Below, one piece after another: positions 1 through 7,662 of a stretch of DNA of 46,216 nt. A model generated the notes under the pieces. That model was given only the letters and a program-made list of their open reading frames with translations. It had not been told where the DNA came from and did not search any database. Source of the DNA: an actinobacterium SCGC AAA027-J17 (lineage in GTDB: Bacteria; Actinomycetota; Actinomycetes; Nanopelagicales; Nanopelagicaceae). Location of the stretch: contig KB912809.1 in NCBI GenBank assembly GCA_000383815.1, forward strand, positions 1-46,216, written 5' to 3'. Each line of letters starts with the position of its first letter. Positions within the stretch are counted from its first letter, which is position 1. A program made the translations under genes and the position numbers.

Positions 1-546
1 TGCAACCACAACATGTGCTCCCATTCTTGCACCCATAATTAACCAAGCCGCCGCCACATTATTTCCATCTCCGATATAAACAAATTTACGACCAGTTAAA
101 TCCTTACCAAATTTTTCTCTAATTGTTACCCAATCAGCTAACAATTGAGTTGGATGATCATCATCGGTTAATGCATTAATTACTGGGATGCTGGCATATT
201 TACCAAGCTCTTCAACATCAGATTGAGCAAATGTCCTGACAATTAATGCACTGCAAAATCCAGAAATTATCTTTGCGGTATCAGAGATCGTCTCGCCTCG
301 GCCAATTTGCAGATCATCAGAACGTAAAAAAATAGGGGATCCACCCAGGTGCGCAACTGCAGTCTCAGATGCAATGCGAGTTCTGGTTGAGGATTTGGTC
401 ATATAAATTGCCACAGTTTGTTTTGCCAAAGTTTTCTTCGCGCGCAGCGGTTTTTCAGCAAACTTTCTGGCGGTAGTGAGCAGCTTCTCAATATCTGCTT
501 TAGACAGATCTGAGGTACGCAGGAGATCCTTAAGTGGTCTGCTCAT
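1..546 (-). CDS. argF: Ornithine carbamoyltransferase, 5' part (runs off the window start)
   Basis: Transfers the carbamoyl group of carbamoyl phosphate to ornithine to make citrulline, the sixth step of arginine synthesis, in the cytoplasm. The 182 visible codons are the N-terminal part (a complete protein is usually just over 300 residues). They show the carbamoyl-phosphate loop S-T-R-T-R in the context KSSTRTRIAS and the H-P-T-Q motif in DDHHPTQLLAD, both typical of OTCase. The start is ATG at 546-544. A TACCAT hexamer lies 6 nt upstream with no Shine-Dalgarno, so the mRNA is probably leaderless. It is divergent from the DUF3039 gene with only 40 bp between starts. Aspartate carbamoyltransferase is the alternative, but the motif context and length before HPTQ favour ArgF. 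Confidence 0.9.
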   Translation of the reverse strand, partial: MSRPLKDLLRTSDLSKADIEKLLTTARKFAEKPLRAKKTLAKQTVAIYMTKSSTRTRIASETAVAHLGGSPIFLRSDDLQIGRGETISDTAKIISGFCSALIVRTFAQSDVEELGKYASIPVINALTDDDHPTQLLADWVTIREKFGKDLTGRKFVYIGDGNNVAAAWLIMGARMGAHVVVA

Positions 547-558
547 TGGTAAATGGTA
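547..558 (-). promoter_or_regulatory. Candidate leaderless -10 box for argF
   Basis: Read on the minus strand, TACCAT (558-553) is followed by 6 nt and then the argF ATG. The spacing matches a TANNNT -10 element with transcription starting at the start codon. No -35 or Shine-Dalgarno is visible. Confidence 0.5.
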
Positions 559-574
559 GGCGATAAAATTGGAT

Positions 575-580
575 TAGGAT
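575..580 (+). promoter_or_regulatory. Candidate leaderless -10 box for the DUF3039 gene
   Basis: TAGGAT ends 6 nt before ATG 587. The same bases contain AGGA, which could also act as a Shine-Dalgarno 7 nt from that ATG. Both readings support ATG 587 over the TTG at 581. Confidence 0.45.
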
Positions 581-586
581 TTGGCT

Positions 587-838
587 ATGGGTTTTCTAGA
601 TGATTTACGAGGTAAATCAGGCAAAACTGGCTTACTGGAAAAAGAAGTTTTAGCACCTACCGATGAGGGTGATCATGAACGGTTCTCCCATTATGTTGAT
701 AAAAACAAGATCACCGAATCTGCAGTTACTGGCAAGCCTGTCCGTGCTTTGTGTGGCAAAAAATGGATTCCAAATCGCGATCCACAAAAATTCCCAGTGT
801 GTCCAACATGTAAAGAGATTCACGCCCGCTTAAAGTAA
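587..838 (+). CDS. DUF3039 family small protein
   Basis: An 83-residue protein of a family I recognise from actinobacteria (DUF3039); its function is unknown. The conserved C-terminal half contains a Cys in ALCGKKW followed by CPTCKEI, giving a CxxC plus an upstream Cys that look like a zinc-knuckle. There is no signal peptide or membrane segment, so it should be cytoplasmic. The frame also opens at TTG 581, but ATG 587 is better placed relative to the TAGGAT/AGGA sequence. It sits alone between argF and the GH18 gene, each with its own likely promoter. Confidence 0.8.
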   Translation: MGFLDDLRGKSGKTGLLEKEVLAPTDEGDHERFSHYVDKNKITESAVTGKPVRALCGKKWIPNRDPQKFPVCPTCKEIHARLK

Positions 839-856
839 TTTCTCAGTTAAAACCGA

Positions 857-862
857 TACCCT
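857..862 (+). promoter_or_regulatory. Candidate leaderless -10 box for the GH18-like gene
   Basis: TACCCT ends 7 nt before ATG 870, in the 31-nt gap after the DUF3039 stop. There is no Shine-Dalgarno. Confidence 0.45.
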
Positions 863-869
863 AAAATTC

Positions 870-2588
870 ATGAGGGCACGGAAAATATTAATTACAACAG
901 CTGCACTCTCACTCATTTTCTCAACCCTAGCCCCAGCATCTGCAAATAACCCACCTCGTCGGATTCTTTCAGGATGGTTACCAGATTATTCATTATCAAG
1001 AAATCTTCCAACAGTTGAAGGTAATTTAGATTTAATTCGGGATATTTCGCCATTTTGGTATGGCTTAACTGGTGCCACAACAATAAAAGATAAGTACGAA
1101 CTCGGTAGGTACACAACTCCAAAGAGCACAGTGATTGCTAGATTGAAATCTAATGGTTTGATTTTACTACCAACAATAACTGATGATACAAAGAAGTTGG
1201 TCCTTGCAGGTTTGTTGGCAAATCCAACTACCAGAACAAGTATCGTGCAATCCATTAAAGACTTAGTTCTTCGACATAATTATGATGGTATTGATTTAGA
1301 TTTTGAAGTTTTTTACACTCAAGACGGTAGATCAACATGGGCAACAACCAAACCAAATTGGATTGCATTTATAAAGGAGTTGTCTACAGAGTTGCGCCAG
1401 CAGGGAAAACTTCTTTCAGTAACAACACCACCTGACTTTGCCCCTGAAACAAAGCGAGCAGGTAATTGGGTTTTCTCTTGGGCTGAGATTGGACCACATA
1501 TTGATCGATTAAGAATTATGGCTTATGACTTTTCAACTGTAAGGCCGGGCCCAATTGGACCACTACCTTGGAGTGAAGATGCGGTTAAGTATGCGGTAAC
1601 TCAGATGCCAGCCTCTAAAGTGTTTTTAGGCATTCCAGGTTATGGCCGAGATTGGATTACAAAAGTAGAGGGAGTATGTCCTAAAGATTTTGCTAGCTCG
1701 GTAGTAGTTGGTGCAAAGGCTGCTGTAGTAATGCGATCAGCTGTAGAGCTTGCAACAAGTAATAACGCTGCAATTACCTATAACCCAACACATGCTGAAT
1801 CAACTTTTACCTATAAAAAAGCTTATGTTGATCCAACTAACTCAGCTAGCTTTTGTACCGCAACTAGAACAGTGTGGTTTCCAGATGAGAAAAGTTACAC
1901 AGCAAGAACTAACTTAGTAGGTAAGTACCGCATCGGCGGGATTGCCGTCTGGACCTTTGGTATGGAAAATACTGCAGCAATTACCGCAGTTAGAGATATT
2001 GCCAAATCAATCGCACCTGATCAGGTAGTAGGCACAATTGCCACAGATTTAGAGCAGATTGCCTACGGTTCACTGTTTAATCTAACTGGCACATTCAAAC
2101 TGCCAGATAAATCCCCTATTCCTTCACTAAATGTCAGATTTGAAATTAAAAATAGTAGTGACAGTAGCTGGCGAACCTTAGCTGCTGGGGTAACTGATGC
2201 CTCTGGCGTGATTGCACTACCGGTAATTGTTGGCCAAAAGAGTGAGATCAGATTGGTTTCAGAAGGCAGCTGGGAGAGAGCAGAGGGTAAGACAGGTGAA
2301 AAAACTATTACAGTTTTTCCAAAGGTTAAATTAGATCTGCCAGCCTCCATCAAAGCAAACAGTATTTACACAATCTCTGGACAGGTATCACCGAAGAGTG
2401 CTGACATAAAGTTAACTGTTAAGCAAGATGGTAAGCAGATTGGGGATTTGATAACAGATGCCAACGGCAGCTTTACCTTTAAAGCCAAAGCTGTGCCGCA
2501 AGGGTTGACCACTTTCCAGGTAGTAATTGCAGCCGGCAGTAAGAATGCCGCCGGTGTTAGCGATGAGATTACGGTTTTAGTTAGATAA
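870..2588 (+). CDS. Secreted glycoside hydrolase family 18-like protein with Ig-like C-terminal region
   Basis: A 572-residue exported protein. Residues 1-25 form a signal peptide (basic MRARK, hydrophobic core, cleavage after PASA). Residues about 30-380 form a GH18 TIM barrel: DGIDLDFE at 139-146 is the DxxDxDxE catalytic motif with E146 as the presumed acid, followed by MAYDF and a closing WTFGME segment. This resembles the YaaH/SleL-type branch of GH18 that acts on peptidoglycan or related glycans more than classical chitinases. Residues about 395-572 look like two beta-sandwich (Ig/Big-like) repeats, each with a DA-x-G turn. It likely acts outside the membrane on cell wall or GlcNAc polymers; the substrate is not determinable. 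The ATG is preceded by a probable leaderless promoter. Confidence 0.82.
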   Translation: MRARKILITTAALSLIFSTLAPASANNPPRRILSGWLPDYSLSRNLPTVEGNLDLIRDISPFWYGLTGATTIKDKYELGRYTTPKSTVIARLKSNGLILLPTITDDTKKLVLAGLLANPTTRTSIVQSIKDLVLRHNYDGIDLDFEVFYTQDGRSTWATTKPNWIAFIKELSTELRQQGKLLSVTTPPDFAPETKRAGNWVFSWAEIGPHIDRLRIMAYDFSTVRPGPIGPLPWSEDAVKYAVTQMPASKVFLGIPGYGRDWITKVEGVCPKDFASSVVVGAKAAVVMRSAVELATSNNAAITYNPTHAESTFTYKKAYVDPTNSASFCTATRTVWFPDEKSYTARTNLVGKYRIGGIAVWTFGMENTAAITAVRDIAKSIAPDQVVGTIATDLEQIAYGSLFNLTGTFKLPDKSPIPSLNVRFEIKNSSDSSWRTLAAGVTDASGVIALPVIVGQKSEIRLVSEGSWERAEGKTGEKTITVFPKVKLDLPASIKANSIYTISGQVSPKSADIKLTVKQDGKQIGDLITDANGSFTFKAKAVPQGLTTFQVVIAAGSKNAAGVSDEITVLVR

Positions 2589-2589
2589 T
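2584..2589 (+). promoter_or_regulatory. Candidate leaderless -10 box for clpS
   Basis: GATAAT overlaps the stop of the GH18-like gene and ends 6 nt before ATG 2596. There is no Shine-Dalgarno at useful spacing. Confidence 0.4.
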
Positions 2590-2595
2590 AGGCGT

Positions 2596-2892
2596 ATGAG
2601 CTCTCAGACCCAGGTTGAAGAAACTTTGGATTTGAGTAAGTTCTTTGACAATCTTTGGGTAACAATTGTTTGGGATGACCCAGTAAATTTGATGAATTAC
2701 GTAACCTATGTGTTCATAAAACTCTTTGGTTTTTCAAAAGAAAAAGCTCATGAGTTGATGATGCAGGTTCATACGCAAGGCAAAGCGGTTGTCTCATCTG
2801 GAACAAGAGAAGAGATGGAACGAGCAGTTCAGCAATTACATGAACATGGCTTATGGGCAACGCTGCAAAGAGATGATCATGGGCGAGTTTAA
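2596..2892 (+). CDS. clpS: ATP-dependent Clp protease adaptor ClpS
   Basis: A 98-residue adaptor that binds N-degron substrates and delivers them to the ClpAP/ClpCP protease. The core [19 protein letters not shown]-like stretch (about residues 22-41) and the following helices ending in ATLQRDD match ClpS, including the Asp-Asp-Pro-Val-Asn segment that lines the N-degron pocket. It is followed, with a 14-nt overlap, by a DUF2017 gene, a pairing conserved in actinobacteria. Confidence 0.93.
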   Translation: MSSQTQVEETLDLSKFFDNLWVTIVWDDPVNLMNYVTYVFIKLFGFSKEKAHELMMQVHTQGKAVVSSGTREEMERAVQQLHEHGLWATLQRDDHGRV

Positions 2893-3451
2893 GGGCGCAG
2901 CAGCAAATGGTGATTTATCTGTTGCACTAAGCAATGATGAACTTCATATTCTGATCAATCTAGTTGAACAACTACTTGAGTTATTAGGTGAGCGAAACTT
3001 CACGCATCACTACCAATCTGATGATCCATTTGCTCAGTTGATGGCTGCCACACTTGGCAATATTCAATCACCGATTGAGCAGCCCGATGATCCGGTGCTT
3101 CGCAGGTTATTACCAAATGGATATGCAGATCCAGAGAGCGCGGCAGAGTTTCGTAAATACACCGAAGGATCCCTTCGCACTCTTAAACAAAAGCACCTGC
3201 TATACCTGCGTGAGCAACTAGTTTTTCCAGTGGATCATGAGCTACCCAAGGCTGATATTTCGATAACAGATCCAACCCAGTGGTTGATCGCAATTAATGA
3301 TCTGCGCATCGCGTTGGCAGTTAGATTGGAAATTGATGAGGATGGATACAAGAAGTATGAATTAATGCCAGATTCAGATCCACAAAAGCATCTACACGCT
3401 GTTTATTACTGGCTAGGCGGCATTCAAGAGAATTTAATAAGCCACCTTTAA
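2879..3451 (+). CDS. DUF2017 family protein
   Basis: A 190-residue cytoplasmic protein of the actinobacterial DUF2017 family, normally encoded directly after clpS; its molecular function is unknown. The open frame extends upstream to 2789, but that extension lies wholly inside clpS and lacks family-like sequence. ATG 2879, preceded by AAAGAG, gives the usual length and a short overlap with the clpS stop, which suggests translational coupling. The protein is mostly helical, with no cysteines or membrane segments. By position it may act with the Clp/N-degron system, which is inference only. Confidence 0.82.
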   Translation: MGEFKGAAANGDLSVALSNDELHILINLVEQLLELLGERNFTHHYQSDDPFAQLMAATLGNIQSPIEQPDDPVLRRLLPNGYADPESAAEFRKYTEGSLRTLKQKHLLYLREQLVFPVDHELPKADISITDPTQWLIAINDLRIALAVRLEIDEDGYKKYELMPDSDPQKHLHAVYYWLGGIQENLISHL

Positions 3452-3455
3452 GATA

Positions 3456-3490
3456 AAAAAAGCGGGACCAATCTCTTGGCCCCGCTTTTT
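3456..3490. terminator. Bidirectional intrinsic terminator
   Basis: A-run, AGCGGG-x-CCA, a short loop, TTGG-x-CCCGCT and a T-run form a stem with A and T tracts on either side. It sits between the convergent DUF2017 gene and actinorhodopsin and can terminate both. Confidence 0.85.
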
Positions 3491-3502
3491 AATTAAAGAG
3501 AA

Positions 3503-4273
3503 TTAAGCGTCTTCCTTCATTCCCTCAGCTACGGATTTCATCCTTGCAATCTTTAGGATTGTTAGACCAAATACGCACTTAGCTGCTACATCTGCAATTG
3601 TGTAACCGATTTGACGGTTAACAAATGCACCTGGATCCAACGCGTCTGATCCCAAAATTGGAAGCAGGTAAGCGATTGGATATACGCCCCATGTTGCGAT
3701 CAAAAGCAAACGTAGGCGACCAATGGTTGCAGCTACGCCAGCTGGCTGACGATCTAGGGACTTTGAAAGCTCGACGAACAATACATACAGAATGTATAGG
3801 AAAGGTATTGTTGATAGAACACCCCAAAGAATCTTGGTGTTGTTATCAGTTGAAATCTCACCTGGGTAACCAAGTGCGATCATTGCAACTGCAGCTGGTA
3901 CTAAGCGGTTGATCAATGAAGAAGCCGCTGCCTTAGCAAGAGCTAGTACTGCTACTACCTCAACTAGTAGAAGAGGTACAGTAAGGATCCAGTCAACGTA
4001 GCGATATCCTTCGTTGAAGTCACCCTTTCCTGTTCCTACCTTTACTGCGCCATCAACATATGAACTCTCAAATGAATTGAAAATTCTCCAGTAGTGGTAT
4101 GCCGCAATGAATGTAACCATTGATGACATAACTAGGGCAGTACGGTATTTAGGAAGTACCCGTGATTGTGAAACTAGTGTGTAGATAGTGCAAGCAAGCA
4201 TTGACACAAGTCCAAATGAAAGGACGTTGTATACCAGCCCGAACTGATCTGCATTAAGTGCAATTGAGTTCAT
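3503..4273 (-). CDS. Actinorhodopsin, light-driven proton pump
   Basis: A 256-residue seven-helix retinal protein. D94, T98 and E105 in RYVDWILTVPLLLVEV form the D-T-E proton-pump motif (proteorhodopsin D97/T101/E108). L102 sits at the proteorhodopsin tuning position 105, which predicts green absorption. H60 is the usual His partner of the primary acceptor. K232 in DVAAKCVFG is the retinal Schiff-base lysine. In helix E, ILWGVLST aligns with bacteriorhodopsin VWWAIST, so G151 replaces W138 and leaves the fenestration used by xanthorhodopsin-type carotenoid antennas. GGAGG lies 9 nt before the ATG, a strong Shine-Dalgarno consistent with high expression. It is monocistronic with a terminator, and no retinal or carotenoid gene is in the window. 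Confidence 0.96.
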   Translation of the reverse strand: MNSIALNADQFGLVYNVLSFGLVSMLACTIYTLVSQSRVLPKYRTALVMSSMVTFIAAYHYWRIFNSFESSYVDGAVKVGTGKGDFNEGYRYVDWILTVPLLLVEVVAVLALAKAAASSLINRLVPAAVAMIALGYPGEISTDNNTKILWGVLSTIPFLYILYVLFVELSKSLDRQPAGVAATIGRLRLLLIATWGVYPIAYLLPILGSDALDPGAFVNRQIGYTIADVAAKCVFGLTILKIARMKSVAEGMKEDA

Positions 4274-4519
4274 CTAAATAAGCCTCCATAGGCATTTAGT
4301 TTGCTCACATCCTTATGGATATAAGCCGGCACACTTTCATAACCCCATATGTAAGCTATGACAGAGCGCTTAGGTAAAGGGTGCTCCCTACTGGCCAGTC
4401 CATCAAGCAAATTGACCACAATTTCTCTTGAATTTTTAAGAAATATCTATATTAAATGGGGGCAAATCGGACATCAACTGAGGATTGGCCGATTCGAAGG
4501 GATATCAGGTTGAGCCATT
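4274..4519. other. Intergenic region between divergent actinorhodopsin and murI
   Basis: About 260 bp, large for this genome. It must hold the rhodopsin promoter on the minus strand and upstream control for murI. I see the rhodopsin GGAGG near 4283-4287, a small ATCC-TTAT-GGAT palindrome near 4309-4320, and TTGACC (4412-4417) and TATATT (4448-4453) motifs on the plus strand that are not at promoter spacing from each other. No RNA gene or convincing ORF is seen. ATG 4456 opens a short frame that runs into murI out of frame. Confidence 0.4.
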
Positions 4520-4525
4520 TAGACT
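4520..4525 (+). promoter_or_regulatory. Candidate leaderless -10 box for murI
   Basis: TAGACT ends 7 nt before ATG 4533. This supports that ATG as the start rather than the TTG at 4485 that opens the longer frame. Confidence 0.5.
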
Positions 4526-4532
4526 TACACAA

Positions 4533-5345
4533 ATGGCAACCTCACAGAAACCAAGCAAGGCCGCTCCGATTGGAATCTTTGATTCGGGGGTTGGTGGCTT
4601 AACTGTGGCCAGGGCGATTATTGATCAATTGCCTGGTGAATCAATCCTCTACCTAGGCGATACCGCACGTGGGCCTTACGGCACTCGCCCATTAGCTCAA
4701 GTTCGAGAGTTTGCCTTAGAGATTATGGATCAACTAGTTGCAGCTGGGGTCAAGGCGATTGTGATTGCTTGCAATACTGCAAGTGCTGCGATGTTGCGAG
4801 ATGCCAGAGAGCGATATCAAATTCCAGTTGTTGAAGTTATTCAACCTGCAGTAAGACGAGCGGTCTCAGCAACTAGAAGTGGCAAGGTTGGCGTGATTGG
4901 CACCAATGCCACGATCGACTCCAAGGCGTATCTAGATTCTTTTGCTGCTGCACCACAATTGAGTATTACCTCAAAAGCTTGCCCACTTTTTGTTGAGTAT
5001 GTTGAAAGCGGTAAGACATCAGGGGGTGAGATAACTAAAGTAGCCCAGGATTATTTAAATCCCATGAAGAGTGCTCAAATCGATACCCTAGTTTTAGGCT
5101 GTACTCACTATCCATTGTTAACTGGCGTCATCTCATATGTGATGGGAAATAATGTGACCCTAGTTTCAAGTGCGGAGGAGACAGCAAAAGATCTATTTCG
5201 CACCCTGGTGGAGGCGGATTTGCTCAGTGATCAACCGAATCAGGTGAGCCATCGATTTGTGGCAACTGGAGATCCCGATAAGTTTGCTACCTTGGCTAGA
5301 AGATTTCTAGGACCTGAGGTTTTAACTGTTAGCAACAAGATTTAA
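4533..5345 (+). CDS. murI: Glutamate racemase
   Basis: Converts L- to D-glutamate for peptidoglycan synthesis. Recognised by [13 protein letters not shown] near the N-terminus, with the catalytic Cys in VIACNTASA and the second catalytic Cys in LGCTHYPLL. The frame extends to a TTG at 4485, but those 16 residues precede the conserved fold and have AGGA directly abutting the codon. ATG 4533 with TAGACT 7 nt upstream is preferred and gives 270 residues, a normal length. It heads the murI-rph-rdgB group. Confidence 0.95.
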   Translation: MATSQKPSKAAPIGIFDSGVGGLTVARAIIDQLPGESILYLGDTARGPYGTRPLAQVREFALEIMDQLVAAGVKAIVIACNTASAAMLRDARERYQIPVVEVIQPAVRRAVSATRSGKVGVIGTNATIDSKAYLDSFAAAPQLSITSKACPLFVEYVESGKTSGGEITKVAQDYLNPMKSAQIDTLVLGCTHYPLLTGVISYVMGNNVTLVSSAEETAKDLFRTLVEADLLSDQPNQVSHRFVATGDPDKFATLARRFLGPEVLTVSNKI

Positions 5346-5386
5346 TATTTTTACCAAGTTTTGACTTTACTTAAGGGAGAGCAATT

Positions 5387-6112
5387 ATGAGCAGAGCAGA
5401 TGGCAGAGCTAATGATCAGTTGCGCCCGATTAAATTTACGAGAAATTGGTTAAATAATGCTGAAGGATCAGTCTTAGTTGAGTTTGGAAATACCAGAGTT
5501 TTATGTGTGGCCTCATTTACGCCAGGAGTGCCAAGATGGTTAGTTGGCAAAGGAGAAGGCTGGGTGACAAGTGAGTACGCCATGTTGCCAAGAGCTACTC
5601 ATACAAGATCAGATCGTGAGAGTGTAAAAGGAAAGCTAGGTGGCAGAACACAAGAGATCTCCCGATTAGTTGGCAGATCCCTTCGCGGCATTGTTGATAT
5701 GAAAGCATTAGGTGAGAACACAATTGTGATTGATTGTGATGTTTTACAAGCAGATGGCGGCACTAGAACTGCAGCAATCACTGGTGCTTACGTGGCCCTT
5801 GCTGATGCGATCACTTGGGCGCAAAGCAAAGGTCATATCGCTGCCGGTAGTAAGCCACTTACTCAATCTGTTGCAGCAGTCTCTGTTGGCATCATAAATG
5901 GTAAGCCGGTGCTTGATCTTTGTTATGAAGAGGATGTAAGTGCGCAAACAGATATGAATATTGTCTGCACCGGTGATGGTAATTTCATAGAGGTGCAAGG
6001 AACTGCTGAAGGTGAGCCATTTGATCGAGAACTGTTAAACCAATTGCTAGATATTGGCGCAGCTGGCTGTGCTGAATTAACTAAGTTACAAGTATCTGCT
6101 TTAGCTAAATAG
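5387..6112 (+). CDS. rph: Ribonuclease PH
   Basis: Phosphorolytic 3'-5' exoribonuclease that trims tRNA 3' ends. The 241 residues are full length. The N-terminal RADGR, the [21 protein letters not shown]-type Arg-rich phosphate and RNA-binding region and the [19 protein letters not shown] segment are signatures of the family. GGGAG 8 nt before the ATG is a good Shine-Dalgarno. It lies 41 nt after murI and 11 nt before rdgB, so the three are likely co-transcribed, an order common in actinobacteria. Confidence 0.96.
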   Translation: MSRADGRANDQLRPIKFTRNWLNNAEGSVLVEFGNTRVLCVASFTPGVPRWLVGKGEGWVTSEYAMLPRATHTRSDRESVKGKLGGRTQEISRLVGRSLRGIVDMKALGENTIVIDCDVLQADGGTRTAAITGAYVALADAITWAQSKGHIAAGSKPLTQSVAAVSVGIINGKPVLDLCYEEDVSAQTDMNIVCTGDGNFIEVQGTAEGEPFDRELLNQLLDIGAAGCAELTKLQVSALAK

Positions 6113-6123
6113 ATACCGGGTAG

Positions 6124-6750
6124 ATGCTTAAGTTAGTTTTAGCAAGTAAAAATCTTGGCAAAATCGCAGAGTTCCAGCGAATGCTGGGGCAACAAGCAAA
6201 CTCAGTAAAAGTCTTAGGCTTAAATGACTTTCCAGATATGCCAGATGTTGAAGAGAGTGGAAAGAGCTTAAGTGAAAATGCAAAATTAAAAGCCCACGCG
6301 ATTGCTAAGTTTACAAATTTGCCAGCGCTAGCCGATGACAGTGGCCTATTTATTGATGCCCTAAATGCAGATCCAGGAGTTCTCTCTGCCAGATGGGCTG
6401 GCTATCAAGGAGTCAACAGCCAGGAGCGAGATCGTGCCAATATTCAGAAGGTGTTAGCGCAATTAAAAGGTGTTCCAAAGCCAGAGCGAGGTGCTCAATT
6501 TAAATCGGTGGTGGCTTATTGCGATCTTCGTGACCAGCTGCAAATGATTGAAAAAGAGGAGTTAGGAGTGCTCAATGGCGAAATACTTCTTGAGCCAATT
6601 GGTGATGGTGGATTTGGGTATGACCCAATATTTATGCCAACTGGATTTGATAAATCTTTGGCACAACTTCCACCGGGGGTGAAGGATGAGGTTAGCCATC
6701 GCGGTATTGCCTTTCGGGCGATAATTGCCTTTATAAAATCAAATCTTTAG
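6124..6750 (+). CDS. rdgB: Non-canonical purine NTP pyrophosphatase (dITP/XTP, RdgB/Ham1 family)
   Basis: House-cleaning enzyme that hydrolyses ITP, dITP and XTP to monophosphates. The start LVLASKNLGKIAEF matches the family's SxNxxKxxEF nucleotide-binding motif. ALADDSGLFIDALNADPGVLSARWAG holds the catalytic Asp, GGFGYDPIF is the conserved substrate-recognition loop, and SHRGIAFRA is the C-terminal SHR motif. The 208 residues are normal length. It follows rph closely, as in many actinobacteria. Confidence 0.95.
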   Translation: MLKLVLASKNLGKIAEFQRMLGQQANSVKVLGLNDFPDMPDVEESGKSLSENAKLKAHAIAKFTNLPALADDSGLFIDALNADPGVLSARWAGYQGVNSQERDRANIQKVLAQLKGVPKPERGAQFKSVVAYCDLRDQLQMIEKEELGVLNGEILLEPIGDGGFGYDPIFMPTGFDKSLAQLPPGVKDEVSHRGIAFRAIIAFIKSNL

Positions 6751-6883
6751 CAGTTGGCGCTTGTCCCCATTACTGCCTAATCTTTGTGATGTATCCTTAT
6801 CGCATCCTTCCCTAAGGAAACGATCCAACCTCACACTGCTAATAAGTAGGATTTAGTTAGTGCCTAAATTTAAGGAGTTTTAA
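6751..6883. other. Leader region before the FN3 membrane protein
   Basis: 133 bp without a gene. TAGGAT at 6847-6852 could be a -10 box giving a leader of about 25-30 nt, and AAGGAG lies before the GTG start. TCCTTA and TAAGGA near 6790-6816 form a 6-bp inverted repeat of unknown meaning. There is no terminator after rdgB. Confidence 0.3.
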
Positions 6884-7612
6884 GTGGCCGCAAAGAAGAA
6901 GGCAGCAAAGAAGTCTGCTGCAAAAAAGAGTTCGGCAAAGCGCAGCGTTAAGAAAGTTGCTAAGCGCTCAACTGCTAAGCGAAGTGCAAAAAAGAGTGTT
7001 AAGAAGAAAAGTAAGTCAACAGCACGGTATTCAATTCCATCAGTTCCAGTAAGCGGATCTGGTAGATCATCAGTATCAACAATCTCAACTACTCCAAAAC
7101 CAAATAGCGGTTCTTACTCTTCAAAATCAACAAAGAGTTCAGATGCAGGTTCCTCTAAGGGAATTGTGATCGCTGTTGTCTTGGGTATTTTGATTTTGGC
7201 AATCGCAGTTATTTCTCGAGGTTCAGATTCAGAGTCAACTACTGTTACGCCAACACCTGCTGCTTCAGAAAGTGTTGCTCCAACTGAAGAGCCAACAACC
7301 GAGCCAACCTCTGCACCACTGGCTGCACATGAGCCACCTGCAGGAATCGTCTCTCTTTACAATGCAACTGGCGCAACTGTTAACTGGAAAGCACCAGCTG
7401 CCTCAGAGGGAATTACTGGTTACAACATTGAGCTTCGCGACAATGGCGCGGGTGAATGGAAGTTAGTAGCAACAGTTCCTGCCACACAGTTCAAGCAACA
7501 AATTGTTAAGAATGGCGAAACTGGTTGGGTGCAAGTTAAGGTCTCAACAGTTTATTCAGATGGCGTAGTTTCTGAAGGAAAAGTTCACGGCCTACCAGGT
7601 AGCTGGTCTTAG
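6884..7612 (+). CDS. Membrane protein with Lys-rich cytoplasmic tail and extracellular fibronectin-III-like domain
   Basis: I do not recognise a named family. The 242 residues fall into four parts. Residues 1-47 are almost entirely K, A, S and R in AAKKSAAKK-type repeats like histone H1 tails. Residues about 48-93 are a Ser/Thr linker. Residues about 94-112 (GIVIAVVLGILILAIAVIS) form one transmembrane helix. Residues 113-145 are a Pro/Thr/Glu spacer, and 146-242 are a beta-sandwich resembling fibronectin III (VNWKAPAASEGITGYNIEL). Positive-inside topology puts the Lys tail in the cytoplasm, where it could bind DNA, RNA or polyphosphate. The start is GTG with AAGGAG at good spacing. It is single-gene, flanked by a strong terminator. 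Confidence 0.75.
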   Translation: MAAKKKAAKKSAAKKSSAKRSVKKVAKRSTAKRSAKKSVKKKSKSTARYSIPSVPVSGSGRSSVSTISTTPKPNSGSYSSKSTKSSDAGSSKGIVIAVVLGILILAIAVISRGSDSESTTVTPTPAASESVAPTEEPTTEPTSAPLAAHEPPAGIVSLYNATGATVNWKAPAASEGITGYNIELRDNGAGEWKLVATVPATQFKQQIVKNGETGWVQVKVSTVYSDGVVSEGKVHGLPGSWS

Positions 7613-7629
7613 TCGGAAGTAAATCCTTT

Positions 7630-7660
7630 AATGGCCCTCAAGAAATTGAGGGCCATTTTC
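7630..7660. terminator. Bidirectional intrinsic terminator with GAAA tetraloop
   Basis: A perfect 12-bp stem (AATGGCCCTCAA, 7630-7641, pairing with 7646-7657) closed by a GAAA loop and followed by TT. It lies between the convergent FN3 protein gene and the acyltransferase gene. Confidence 0.9.
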
Positions 7661-7662
7661 AA

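Noticed and set aside
2789-2878. Upstream extension of the DUF2017 frame
   Set aside because: It lies entirely within clpS in another frame and lacks conserved sequence.
4456-4532. ATG 4456 as the start of a small gene before murI
   Set aside because: The frame runs into murI out of frame and matches nothing; TATATT is only 2 nt upstream.
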